From the NCBI RefSeq assembly GCF_030548465.1, contig NZ_JAUOSF010000001.1:1-64000 (forward strand): DNA of 64,000 bases, given 5' to 3'. The notes beneath the pieces were generated by a model. It saw only the letters and a list, made by a program, of their open reading frames with translations, had not been told where the DNA came from and made no database searches. The position numbers and the translations under genes were made by a program. Source of the DNA: Tamlana sp. 2_MG-2023 (GTDB lineage: Bacteria > Bacteroidota > Bacteroidia > Flavobacteriales > Flavobacteriaceae). The stretch's first letter is position 1; each line of letters begins with the position of its first letter. Shown one piece after another: positions 34,762 through 42,558 of the stretch.

Positions 34762-35371
34762 TCTTATATTTATTTTATTTTTTGTTGCTTTTTCAATGCA
34801 AGGTCAAACCAAAATGACTGCTAAAGAAGCTTCCGATTTAAAATTAAAAGTGAAAACCTTAGCTAAGGACGTTCAGAGTATTTCTAGTGATTTTACTCAA
34901 TATAAGCATTTAGATTTTTTAGATAATGACATTAAATCTACAGGGAAATTGGCTTTTAAAGCTCCAGATTTGGTTAAATGGGAGTATGTTACACCTTTTA
35001 AATATGCCATTATATTTAAAGAAAATAAGATTTATATTAATGATGAAGGAAATAAAAGCGATATTGATATTGGTCGTAATAAGTTATTCAAGCAATTGAA
35101 TAGCCTCATCATCAGTAGCGTTAAAGGCGATATGTTTGATGATGAAAAATTTACAATAGATTATTTCAAAAGCGACAATGGTAGTCTCGTACATTTTAGT
35201 CCGAAGGATGAAAAATTAGCGAAATACATAAAAACATTTCATATTGTATTTAATGAAACTGCCGATGTGGTGGAAGTTAAAATGATTGAATCTTCAGATG
35301 ATTACACCAAAATAGTTTTCAATAATAAAGTTTTAAACCAGCCTATAGATGAAGCGGTTTTTAATAATTAG
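34754..35371 (+). CDS. LolA-like outer-membrane lipoprotein carrier
   Basis: From ATG 34754 this is 205 residues with a signal peptide (MRNLIFILFFVAFSMQGQ). The LolA fold follows: VKTLAKDVQSISSDFTQYKHLDFL, STGKLAFKAPDLVKWEYVTPFKYAIIFK and the C-terminal sheet. In aryl polyene clusters a LolA homologue is thought to ferry the lipid-like pigment across the periplasm. It lies between the deacetylase and a small lipoprotein, overlapping both. Confidence 0.87.
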   Translation: MRNLIFILFFVAFSMQGQTKMTAKEASDLKLKVKTLAKDVQSISSDFTQYKHLDFLDNDIKSTGKLAFKAPDLVKWEYVTPFKYAIIFKENKIYINDEGNKSDIDIGRNKLFKQLNSLIISSVKGDMFDDEKFTIDYFKSDNGSLVHFSPKDEKLAKYIKTFHIVFNETADVVEVKMIESSDDYTKIVFNNKVLNQPIDEAVFNN

Positions 35372-35954
35372 TATATGTTTCCTTTTTGTAGCTTGTGTCT
35401 CTTACCCAAAGAAGCATAATTTTGAAGAGATAGAAACGCAAAGCATACTACAAAACCCATATTTTTCAGATGCTAACAAAGACTATGTTTATAAGGCAAC
35501 TATAACGGTTTATGATAAGGTCTTTGGCGGAATATTTATCGTAAAAAAAATAGAAACAGATCATCATCGCGTGGTGTTCACTACCGAAATGGGAAATAAA
35601 ATATTAGATTTTTCCTTTAATAAGAATGATTTTCAAATCAATTACATTTTAGAAGCACTCAATAAAAAACTACTCATTAATCTGCTTAAGAAAGATTTTG
35701 AAGTTTTAATTACTGAGCATTTGAATGTTCGCACTTCATTTAGTAACCATACGGAAACCGTAAACCAGACGTTAATAGATAAAGATGATTATTTTTATTT
35801 TGGTGATTTGATAATTAACAAAATAGTAAGAGCAAATCACGGAAAGGAGAAAGTCGTGTTTACATTTTCAGAAATTAATGATAATATTGCACAACAAATT
35901 CAAATTCAACATCTAAACATAAAGTTTAAAATGTTGCTTAAATCTATAAACTAA
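35349..35954 (+). CDS. Pigment-cluster lipoprotein, function unknown
   Basis: A 201-residue protein with a lipobox (ISICFLFVAC, Cys about residue 16) and a beta-rich body (TITVYDKVFGGIFIVKKIETDHHRVVFTT). It overlaps the LolA gene by 23 bases, so the pair is coupled. A LolA plus outer-membrane lipoprotein pair parallels LolA-LolB. A LolB-like receptor for the pigment is a reasonable guess but no LolB motif is visible. Confidence 0.7.
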   Translation: MKRFLIISICFLFVACVSYPKKHNFEEIETQSILQNPYFSDANKDYVYKATITVYDKVFGGIFIVKKIETDHHRVVFTTEMGNKILDFSFNKNDFQINYILEALNKKLLINLLKKDFEVLITEHLNVRTSFSNHTETVNQTLIDKDDYFYFGDLIINKIVRANHGKEKVVFTFSEINDNIAQQIQIQHLNIKFKMLLKSIN

Positions 35955-35967
35955 ACCTATTGAAATT

Positions 35968-36561
35968 ATGAAAAAATGGTTGTTAACTATATTTTGCTTT
36001 GGAATGATCACCTTGGCATATGCACAAAGAAAAAGCTCTTTTGGGTTTAGAAGTGGGGTGAATTTTTCTGAAATATCAAGAACTCAGTTAGAAACGAAAA
36101 CAGGATTTTACTTAAGCTTTTTAGGACATTTTAAGTTCACAGAATTTTATGCTCTTCAACCAGAAATAGGTTATTCGCTTCAAGGCGGTCAATCTGAAAC
36201 AGTTTCAGAAGCGAATGTTGATATTCATTACATTACCGTAACAGTTGCAAATAAGTTTTTTATAAAGGATTCAGGTTTTCATTTTATTATTGCACCTGGT
36301 TTTGATTTTGATGCCGATGATACCTTGATAGGACTGTATAATAACAAGGACGGAAACGATGTTTCATTTATTGATTTAACTGTATCCTTAGGTGTTGGTT
36401 ATGAGTTTAATAACGGTTTAGGCATCGAGGCGAGATATAAACAAGGTACTATTGATGTTTTTTCAGGGACTTTTAATAGTTTTGAGTCGGAACAACTTAG
36501 CGAGGAAACACAATTGAATTCTACTTTTCAACTGGGGTTATTTTATAAATTCAATTTTTAA
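35968..36561 (+). CDS. Outer-membrane beta-barrel protein
   Basis: This 197-residue protein has a signal peptide (MKKWLLTIFCFGMITLAYAQ) and alternating beta-strands typical of the eight-stranded OmpW/OprF-like or PorT-type barrels: FGFRSGVNFSEI, FYLSFLGHFKF, YALQPEIGYSLQG, GLGIEARYKQG and a final FQLGLFYKFNF ending in Phe. It is encoded in the pigment operon, so it may help place the pigment in the outer membrane, but this type of barrel is common and the link is positional. Confidence 0.8.
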   Translation: MKKWLLTIFCFGMITLAYAQRKSSFGFRSGVNFSEISRTQLETKTGFYLSFLGHFKFTEFYALQPEIGYSLQGGQSETVSEANVDIHYITVTVANKFFIKDSGFHFIIAPGFDFDADDTLIGLYNNKDGNDVSFIDLTVSLGVGYEFNNGLGIEARYKQGTIDVFSGTFNSFESEQLSEETQLNSTFQLGLFYKFNF

Positions 36562-36565
36562 ATTT

Positions 36566-36934
36566 ATGCAATTAAAGGATTTTTATACGGTTAATGATTT
36601 ATCAGTAAATGACGCTGCAACAACGGCTAAAATCACTATAAATAAAGAGCATGCTATTTTTAAAGGACATTTCCCTGGTAATCCTGTAACTCCAGGGGTT
36701 TGTATGATGCAAATCATTAAAGAGCTTACCGAGCAAGTTGTTGGAAAGAAGTTGTTTATGCAGAGCTCTAGTAATATAAAATTTATGGCGATTATTAATC
36801 CTGAAAAAACGCCAAATTTGGAAATACAATTGGATATCTCTGAAACAGAAACAGGGTATAAGGTTAAAAATACGACGCGTTTTGAGGATACAGTGGCATT
36901 AAAATTGTCTAGTAATTTTATAGAAAAACAATAG
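36566..36934 (+). CDS. 3-hydroxyacyl-ACP dehydratase (ApeI/FabZ-like hotdog)
   Basis: A 122-residue hotdog protein with FKGHFPGNPVTPGVCMMQIIKE. It keeps the FabZ catalytic His in GHFPG, but the position of the FabZ Glu is Gln/Met. This is complementary to the two ApeP-like proteins of the cluster, which have the Glu but no His. In aryl polyene synthesis ApeI and ApeP act as a heterodimer; the same logic is likely here. It begins 4 bases after the barrel gene. Confidence 0.87.
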   Translation: MQLKDFYTVNDLSVNDAATTAKITINKEHAIFKGHFPGNPVTPGVCMMQIIKELTEQVVGKKLFMQSSSNIKFMAIINPEKTPNLEIQLDISETETGYKVKNTTRFEDTVALKLSSNFIEKQ

Positions 36935-36936
36935 TT

Positions 36937-37428
36937 ATGAAGTATTTATTGATATTGACTTTATTATTAATTACACAGTCTGTTGATTTAGAAGTTATCA
37001 GAAGTGACTATAAATATGCGGCTCAAGATTCGAGTAAAATAGAAGCACTTTATCAAGATTTAGAGAGTGTAACTAAAACCGATAGAGCAGAGCTAGTAGC
37101 GTACAAAGGCGCTGCGGTTGCGCTTATGGCAAAAGAGGCCAATAGCATAAAAGGGAAAAAGGACGGCTTTCTTGAAGGTACTGGCTTGGTTGAATATGCC
37201 GTAGAAAGGGAGTCGAATAATATTGAAGTACGCTTTGTGCGACTTAGTATTCAGCAGAATATCCCTAAATTTTTAAGGTATTATTCTGATATTGAAAACG
37301 ACAAAGCATTTATTCTTGATAACTATAGCAGTATTAATAGTGCTTCTTTAAAAAGTCATATTGCCGATTATATTTCTCATTCCAAAGATTTTACCGAGGA
37401 AGAAAAAGCACGTGTTGCAGGTTTCTAA
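36937..37428 (+). CDS. Small exported protein at the end of the pigment operon
   Basis: A 163-residue protein with an N-terminal signal peptide (MKYLLILTLLLITQSVD) and an all-helical body (YQDLESVTKTDRAELVAYKGAAVALMAKEAN, IEVRFVRLSIQQNIPKFL). I do not recognise a domain. It starts 2 bases after the dehydratase and is the last rightward gene before a convergent hydrolase, so it closes the pigment operon. Confidence 0.7.
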   Translation: MKYLLILTLLLITQSVDLEVIRSDYKYAAQDSSKIEALYQDLESVTKTDRAELVAYKGAAVALMAKEANSIKGKKDGFLEGTGLVEYAVERESNNIEVRFVRLSIQQNIPKFLRYYSDIENDKAFILDNYSSINSASLKSHIADYISHSKDFTEEEKARVAGF

Positions 37429-37448
37429 TAAGTGCTCTAACCCTTAAA

Positions 37449-38387
37449 TTACTTCAAAAACTTAGTAATTTCTTTATTTATAGATTCTGATTGGTCAATA
37501 CTTAGAAAGTGGCCTGCATCTTCTATAACAGCTGTTTTGTCTTTAAATAATAATTGATTGGCCTTTGCTAAGCTTTCTTCAGAATTGATAACGTCTTCAT
37601 CACCTATTAAAACAAGCACCGGAATGGTAATGGCTTTTAATTGCTCATCTGAAAAAGGTTTCATTTGAAGCATGCTACTATTCGTTTTTGCATATTTATT
37701 AGCTAAATAGAATTGCTTTTTGTAAATCGAATTAATTTTTTCGGGGTGTGATGAAAAGGTTTCTAAGGTTTTTTTAAACTTTTTCTCACTCGGAAACAGT
37801 TTTAAAAACAAGGCGTTTGATGTTTTTCTTAAATCATCTATATATTCAAATGTTTGGGCCGGGCTCAGTAAAACCATCTTGTTAATAGCTTGATTTTCTT
37901 GAGCGGCCAATAGGGTTGCTATCCAGCCTCCGCGTGAGGCCGCAACTAAATCAAAGTCTTTTAATTGGTAGTGATCAAAAATACTGTTGTACCAAATGAT
38001 GATTTCTTCAGAAGTTAACGCGTCTTTAGTTAAAGTTGATTTTCCTGGCTCCATTAAAAAATCAATAGCATACACACGATGGCTTTCAGATAATGCTTTT
38101 ATGTTAGGATACCACATCGTGGAGCTCGCATCCATACCGTGTAAAAGTACCATTTGTTTTCCGCCCTTCGGTCCAGAAATAATAACATGGGCTGTGCCGT
38201 ATGCTGTTTCTATAGTGTCTTCGGTATATGGTACTTGCCAAAGCGTGAGTGCTTTGTTATAAGCTCTGAGATAGGTTTGTTTTTCTTTTTTATTCTGAAA
38301 AACATAATCATTAAATCCTGTTTCCTTAGAGGAAGCACATCCAAGACATAAAAATAAAATGATAAATTTTGAAATTAGCTTTGTCAT
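37449..38387 (-). CDS. Alpha/beta hydrolase lipoprotein
   Basis: From the ATG at 38387 this is 312 residues with a lipobox (FIILFLCLGC, Cys about residue 18); the frame could begin 10 codons earlier. The fold is that of an alpha/beta hydrolase: HGMDASSTMW (oxyanion), nucleophile Ser in AASRGGW (a variant of GxSxG), an acid in VLVLIGDEDVI and His in DAGHFLSID. It is an envelope-anchored esterase or lipase-like enzyme. It converges with the pigment operon across a 20-base gap, so a link to the pigment is not shown. Confidence 0.85.
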   Translation of the reverse strand: MTKLISKFIILFLCLGCASSKETGFNDYVFQNKKEKQTYLRAYNKALTLWQVPYTEDTIETAYGTAHVIISGPKGGKQMVLLHGMDASSTMWYPNIKALSESHRVYAIDFLMEPGKSTLTKDALTSEEIIIWYNSIFDHYQLKDFDLVAASRGGWIATLLAAQENQAINKMVLLSPAQTFEYIDDLRKTSNALFLKLFPSEKKFKKTLETFSSHPEKINSIYKKQFYLANKYAKTNSSMLQMKPFSDEQLKAITIPVLVLIGDEDVINSEESLAKANQLLFKDKTAVIEDAGHFLSIDQSESINKEITKFLK

Positions 38388-38511
38388 TATTTTGAAAATC
38401 AAGCGGTAAATATCCATGTTGTAACTCGGGATATGAGTTATCTAATATAGCTAAAAAAATGTATGCTAAATTTAATTTGATTAACTGTATCGCGTTTCTG
38501 AATGGCATAAA

Positions 38512-38549
38512 AAAACCTCGATAAGTCTTAAATAAACTTTACGAGGTTT
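38512..38549 (-). terminator. Intrinsic terminator after rpe
   Basis: On the minus strand AAACCTCG and CGAGGTTTT form a stem, with inner AAGT/ACTT pairing, followed by a T run. It lies about 30 bases after the rpe stop. Confidence 0.8.
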
Positions 38550-38577
38550 GATATTTTAATTAAAGTTATGCCTTTTC

Positions 38578-39240
38578 TTAAGAATTAGCAATCGCTTTTA
38601 AGTCTTTAATGGTTTCTAGCTGCGTATTACTTTTAAACACATAGCTTCCAGCAACCAAAACATCGGCACCAGCGTCTGTTAATTGCTTGGCGTTTTTATC
38701 GGTTACACCACCGTCTATTTCAATAAGTGTATTAGCACCTCTTGTCACAATTAGTTCTTTAAGTTGTTGCACTTTTTTATAAGTATTCTCAATAAAACTT
38801 TGTCCGCCAAAACCAGGATTCACACTCATGATACAAACAAGGTCAATATCGTTAATCACATCTTCTAAAACATTGATGTTTGTATGTGGATTTAGGGCAA
38901 CACCAGCTTTCATACCTTCAGCTTTTATGGCTTGAAGAGTTCTGTGTAAATGCGTACAAGCTTCGTAATGTACCGTTAAAATATCACTTCCTAATTCGGC
39001 AAAAGTTTTAATATATCTATCTGGATCAACAATCATTAAATGCACATCGATTGTTTTTTTAGCATGCTTAGAAATAGCTTGTAAAACAGGCATTCCAAAA
39101 GAAATGTTTGGTACAAAAACACCATCCATAATATCAATATGAAACCAATCAGCCTCACTTTGATTAACCATTTCTATATCACGTTGAAGGTTAGCGAAAT
39201 CTGCAGCTAACACCGATGGAGCAATTAATTTTGAACTCAT
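38578..39240 (-). CDS. rpe: Ribulose-phosphate 3-epimerase
   Basis: This 220-residue TIM barrel interconverts ribulose 5-phosphate and xylulose 5-phosphate in the pentose phosphate pathway. Signatures are HIDIMDGVFVPN with the metal-binding His and Asp, VHLMI, MSVNPGFGGQSFIE (phosphate loop) and EIDGGV (catalytic Asp). Length and order match the family. A terminator follows it. Confidence 0.97.
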   Translation of the reverse strand: MSSKLIAPSVLAADFANLQRDIEMVNQSEADWFHIDIMDGVFVPNISFGMPVLQAISKHAKKTIDVHLMIVDPDRYIKTFAELGSDILTVHYEACTHLHRTLQAIKAEGMKAGVALNPHTNINVLEDVINDIDLVCIMSVNPGFGGQSFIENTYKKVQQLKELIVTRGANTLIEIDGGVTDKNAKQLTDAGADVLVAGSYVFKSNTQLETIKDLKAIANS

Positions 39241-39295
39241 TGAGATTGTATATTATAATTTTTGCAAAAATAAAGGTTTTGATTGAGGCAGGGGA

Positions 39296-39700
39296 TTAGT
39301 TTTCAATAAAATTTTCAACCATCCCGATAACTTCGTTAGCTAGTTTATTATGCCCTAGTTTTAGCCATTCCAGGTATTCGTAAAGATTATCTAAATCTGA
39401 CTTTTCATCAATAACGGTAAAGCCAAAATTGTAATCTTCAAAAATTCGTCCTTCAATGTTAGTGTTAATAACTTTAAATAGGTTGGTGTGCCGAGGGTCT
39501 GAGCTTATTTTTTTATAGACTTGATCTACGACTTTATCAGGGCCTTCTAAAACTTGAAGGAAATTAAAATTCTTATAAATAAGAACGCCTGTGATATTGT
39601 TTTTTTTATTGTTGGCTTTTGCTTTTAAGTAGATTTCATCTTGAACGTTATATTCAAGGTTTCTGGTAGCATCACTAATATAACAAATGGTTTTAAGCAT
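39296..39700 (-). CDS. BLUF-domain blue-light sensor
   Basis: This 134-residue protein is a stand-alone BLUF domain: Tyr7 in ICYISDA, Asn31, Gln49 in FLQVLEG. The Tyr-to-Asn (24) and Tyr-to-Gln (42) spacings equal those of AppA and other BLUF proteins, so the flavin-photocycle triad is intact. In the fifth strand the usual W-x-M is Tyr-x-Phe (FEDYNFGF), so both semi-conserved residues are replaced. There is no output domain, and it must signal through a partner. It lies between rpe and rpoD on the same strand. Confidence 0.9.
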   Translation of the reverse strand: MLKTICYISDATRNLEYNVQDEIYLKAKANNKKNNITGVLIYKNFNFLQVLEGPDKVVDQVYKKISSDPRHTNLFKVINTNIEGRIFEDYNFGFTVIDEKSDLDNLYEYLEWLKLGHNKLANEVIGMVENFIEN

Positions 39701-39811
39701 GATTTATCATTGGGGGATGATCGGATTAATAGTAGGTATAAAAGTATTGAAATAATCCAATCTAAAAAAGGTGATTCAGTTAATAATTTGAATGCACATA
39801 TGTGAAAAAAT

Positions 39812-39838
39812 GAACCCTCGGTAATCAGCCGAGGGTTC
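39812..39838 (-). terminator. Intrinsic terminator after rpoD
   Basis: GAACCCTCGG and CCGAGGGTTC form a perfect 10-bp stem with a 7-base loop. On the minus strand it is followed by ATTTTTTC. It lies about 75 bases after the rpoD stop. Confidence 0.8.
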
Positions 39839-39912
39839 TTTCATCAATCAAAAAACGAACAGTTATGAGTAACTGTTTGTTATTGTAATTTGGTCGTAAT
39901 GTAAATGAATTA

Positions 39913-40776
39913 CTAACCTAAATAAGTCTTTAAAATTTTACTTCTAGACGTATGCTTTAATCTTCTAATGGCTTTTTCCTTAATTTGTCTTACACGCTCA
40001 CGTGTTAGATCGAAAGTTTCACCAATTTCTTCTAGAGTCATTGGGTGCTGATTTCCTAAGCCAAAGTATAAACGAATAACATCTGCTTCACGAGGTGTTA
40101 GTGTTTCTAAAGCACGCTCGATTTCAGTACGTAAAGATTCGTGTAATAATTCTTTATCTGGGTTTGGAGATTCACCACTGTTTAGTACATCGTATAAGTT
40201 TGAATCTTCACCTTCAACTAAAGGCGCATCCATACTTACGTGACGACCAGAATTTTTCATAGACTCTTTAACATCGTTAATCGTCATGTCTAATTCTTTT
40301 GCAATTTCTTCAGCAGAAGGTGGACGCTCATGACTTTGCTCTAAAAAGGCAAAAGTTTTATTGATCTTATTAATAGATCCAATTTTGTTTAATGGTAAAC
40401 GTACAATACGTGATTGTTCAGCTAAAGCTTGAAGAATTGATTGACGAATCCACCATACCGCATACGATATAAATTTAAAACCACGGGTTTCATCAAAACG
40501 TTGTGCCGCTTTAATTAAACCTAGATTACCTTCATTAATTAAATCGGGTAATGTTAAACCTTGGTTTTGGTATTGTTTTGCCACAGATACAACGAAACGT
40601 AAATTTGCTTTGGTTAACTTTTCTAAAGCAATTTGATCGCCGGCTTTAATACGTTGTGCTAATTCTACTTCTTCATCGGCAGTAATTAAATCTACTTTAC
40701 CAATTTCTTGTAAATATTTATCTAACGAAGCGGTTTCTCTATTGGTTACCTGCTTCGTAATTTTTAGCTGTCTCAT
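39913..40776 (-). CDS. rpoD: RNA polymerase primary sigma factor, Bacteroidota RpoD/SigA
   Basis: This 287-residue sigma-70 factor has region 1.2 ([25 protein letters not shown]), region 2 ([46 protein letters not shown]), region 3 and region 4 ([44 protein letters not shown]). It lacks region 1.1 and the long non-conserved region, as usual for the phylum, and recognises TTTG/TAnnTTTG promoters. AGGAG lies 8 bases before the start, an unusually strong Shine-Dalgarno for this phylum. Confidence 0.97.
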   Translation of the reverse strand: MRQLKITKQVTNRETASLDKYLQEIGKVDLITADEEVELAQRIKAGDQIALEKLTKANLRFVVSVAKQYQNQGLTLPDLINEGNLGLIKAAQRFDETRGFKFISYAVWWIRQSILQALAEQSRIVRLPLNKIGSINKINKTFAFLEQSHERPPSAEEIAKELDMTINDVKESMKNSGRHVSMDAPLVEGEDSNLYDVLNSGESPNPDKELLHESLRTEIERALETLTPREADVIRLYFGLGNQHPMTLEEIGETFDLTRERVRQIKEKAIRRLKHTSRSKILKTYLG

Positions 40777-40781
40777 TTAAT

Positions 40782-40786
40782 GTTCT
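40782..40786 (-). promoter_or_regulatory. Strong Shine-Dalgarno before rpoD
   Basis: On the minus strand ACAGGAGAACATTAAATG carries AGGAG with an 8-base spacer. Most genes in this window lack such a site, in line with the A-rich, SD-independent starts known in Bacteroidota. Confidence 0.6.
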
Positions 40787-40846
40787 CCTGTAATTTTAAT
40801 TGTGAATAATAGGGGCATTCAATAGTTATACGTATATAAAAAAGAT

Positions 40847-40881
40847 AATGTTACAAAAAAGATCATCTTTTTTGTAACATT
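40847..40881. repeat. 35-bp perfect palindrome between the glycosyltransferase and rpoD
   Basis: Arms of 17 bases (AATGTTACAAAAAAGAT and its exact complement) flank a single C. It lies about 50 bases after the glycosyltransferase stop and 70 bases before the rpoD start. It is probably the terminator of the glycosyltransferase transcript, working in both directions because A and T runs are in the arms, but it could also be a regulator site for rpoD. Confidence 0.75.
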
Positions 40882-40927
40882 ATTATCAATAGCCTTTATG
40901 TTCAATGTGATTACAAGAAAAAAGTGC

Positions 40928-42370
40928 TTATTTTTTAACCGCAAGTTCACGGGTTAACCAACCACTTCTACTTGCTGTAGCAATAGCGTAAGGGGTAATC
41001 CAGAATAATGCGAAGGTATATAAAATACTATAGCTATATGCCCAAAAAGATTCGGAAACATCATAACGTTTAGCATAAAACAACATTGAAAATGTTGATA
41101 GAATTAATGTACTTACCAATGTTGAACTTATAAAAAGTAGAGGATGTGTAATCACAAAAAATAACATGAAAATTAAGAACGGGTAGGTCATAATAATTTC
41201 CGACGACTGACTTAAAAATAAAAGTCGTGTTCCAAGTTTTGAGTCTTTTTTGAAATTTGTGAATACGTATTTAGACATTTCAATGTTTTCACGAACGTTA
41301 CTACGTCCCCATCTGATAAACATTTTGTAAAGGCCTTGATATTTTTCTGGAACGTTCGTGTAGGCATACGCATTTCTTTGAAACAACACATGTTTACCTT
41401 GTTTTAAAATCATGTTAGTCATAGCACGATCTTCTCCTATATCTGATGGTTTTCCCATAAAGGTTTGGTTAATCCATTCTGGTAAACAAGCAAAAACAGC
41501 TGTTCTTCTATATGCGGCAAGAGCTCCTGGTGTACAAAGTACTGAGTTTAGTGTGCTTTCTGCAGATCTAACAAATTCAAAACTTAGTACAAAACTAACA
41601 TCAAGCATTTTTGGCAATAAAGCCTTTTTATTGTTAAGCACTCTAATATTTCCGGCTACAGCTCCACATTGTTCATTTTTCACAAACGGACTTACTAAAA
41701 GTCTTACAGTATCAGGATTAACAATCGAATCACTATCAACAGTAACAAAAATTTCACCAGTACCCTGGTTAAAACCACGGTATAATGCATGACGCTTTCC
41801 TTTATTCTTTGGTTGTTTTAGTATTTCTAATCGGTTACCTAGTTGGTCTTTTGCTTTAAGCATCCATTGCCATGTATCATCTTTACTACCATCATCAATA
41901 GCTAATAATTGTAGTTTTTCTTCAGGGAAATCACTTTCAGCCAAACTGATTAGTGTATCCCAAACTTGCTTTCCTTCATTATATGCAGGGACAATAATGG
42001 TAACAGTTGGTAATTCTTCATCTGAAACCGATTCAACTGGTTTATAACAGAAATATTTATATAAAGTATATATGAAAAAACTAGCTTTAAAAACGAGTAA
42101 TCCTGTACAGAAAATTAAGAAAATAGATCCCAATGTAGAACTTGATTGTGCTAAGTTAAATTCGTAAAAATCATTTTGCAGTAAATAGAAAAGATAAACG
42201 GCATTTGCCATTAATAAAAACGTACTCACTAAAACTAGAAAGCCCCAAGTGCGGCCTGTTTTGTTTGTTAATAGGTTTTTTATGGATTCAATCGTTTTAT
42301 TGACAGGAGGTGTGGTTGTTACTTCGTTGATCTCGTTTTGTGCTGAAGTTAATTTTGTTCTATTTCCCAT
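40928..42370 (-). CDS. Membrane glycosyltransferase, family 2
   Basis: This 480-residue protein has two N-terminal membrane helices (about 36-58, 82-105) and a GT-A domain: TIIVPAYNEGKQVW, DDGSKDDTWQW, TVDSDSIV (DxD metal site), GAVAGNIRVLN, FMGKPSDIGEDRAMTN (the acidic GEDR catalytic motif) and FIRWGRSN (Q/RxxRW-like). Four or so C-terminal helices follow. It resembles hyaluronan/N-acetylglucosaminyl processive synthases (PgaC/NodC). There is no polysaccharide operon around it, so the product is unknown. It is inserted between pnp and rpoD. Confidence 0.9.
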   Translation of the reverse strand: MGNRTKLTSAQNEINEVTTTPPVNKTIESIKNLLTNKTGRTWGFLVLVSTFLLMANAVYLFYLLQNDFYEFNLAQSSSTLGSIFLIFCTGLLVFKASFFIYTLYKYFCYKPVESVSDEELPTVTIIVPAYNEGKQVWDTLISLAESDFPEEKLQLLAIDDGSKDDTWQWMLKAKDQLGNRLEILKQPKNKGKRHALYRGFNQGTGEIFVTVDSDSIVNPDTVRLLVSPFVKNEQCGAVAGNIRVLNNKKALLPKMLDVSFVLSFEFVRSAESTLNSVLCTPGALAAYRRTAVFACLPEWINQTFMGKPSDIGEDRAMTNMILKQGKHVLFQRNAYAYTNVPEKYQGLYKMFIRWGRSNVRENIEMSKYVFTNFKKDSKLGTRLLFLSQSSEIIMTYPFLIFMLFFVITHPLLFISSTLVSTLILSTFSMLFYAKRYDVSESFWAYSYSILYTFALFWITPYAIATASRSGWLTRELAVKK

Positions 42371-42503
42371 GGTTTGATGTTTGTGTTTGTTGGATGTACG
42401 TGTAGGCTTGGAGTTTAGATGCTTCTTAATTTCGTTTTAACATTTTTATAACATGCATAAAGTTTTCAAAAAGAGGATTACTCCCTGGTTTATACTAAAA
42501 AAG

Positions 42504-42535
42504 AAACCCCATAAAGTTTAAACTTTATGGGGTTT
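42504..42535 (-). terminator. Intrinsic terminator after pnp
   Basis: AAACCCCATAAAGTTT and AAACTTTATGGGGTTT form a 32-bp perfect palindrome; on the minus strand it is followed by CTTTTTTAG. It lies 24 bases after the pnp stop. Confidence 0.85.
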
Positions 42536-42558
42536 TATAATATTAGAAAAAGAATAAA

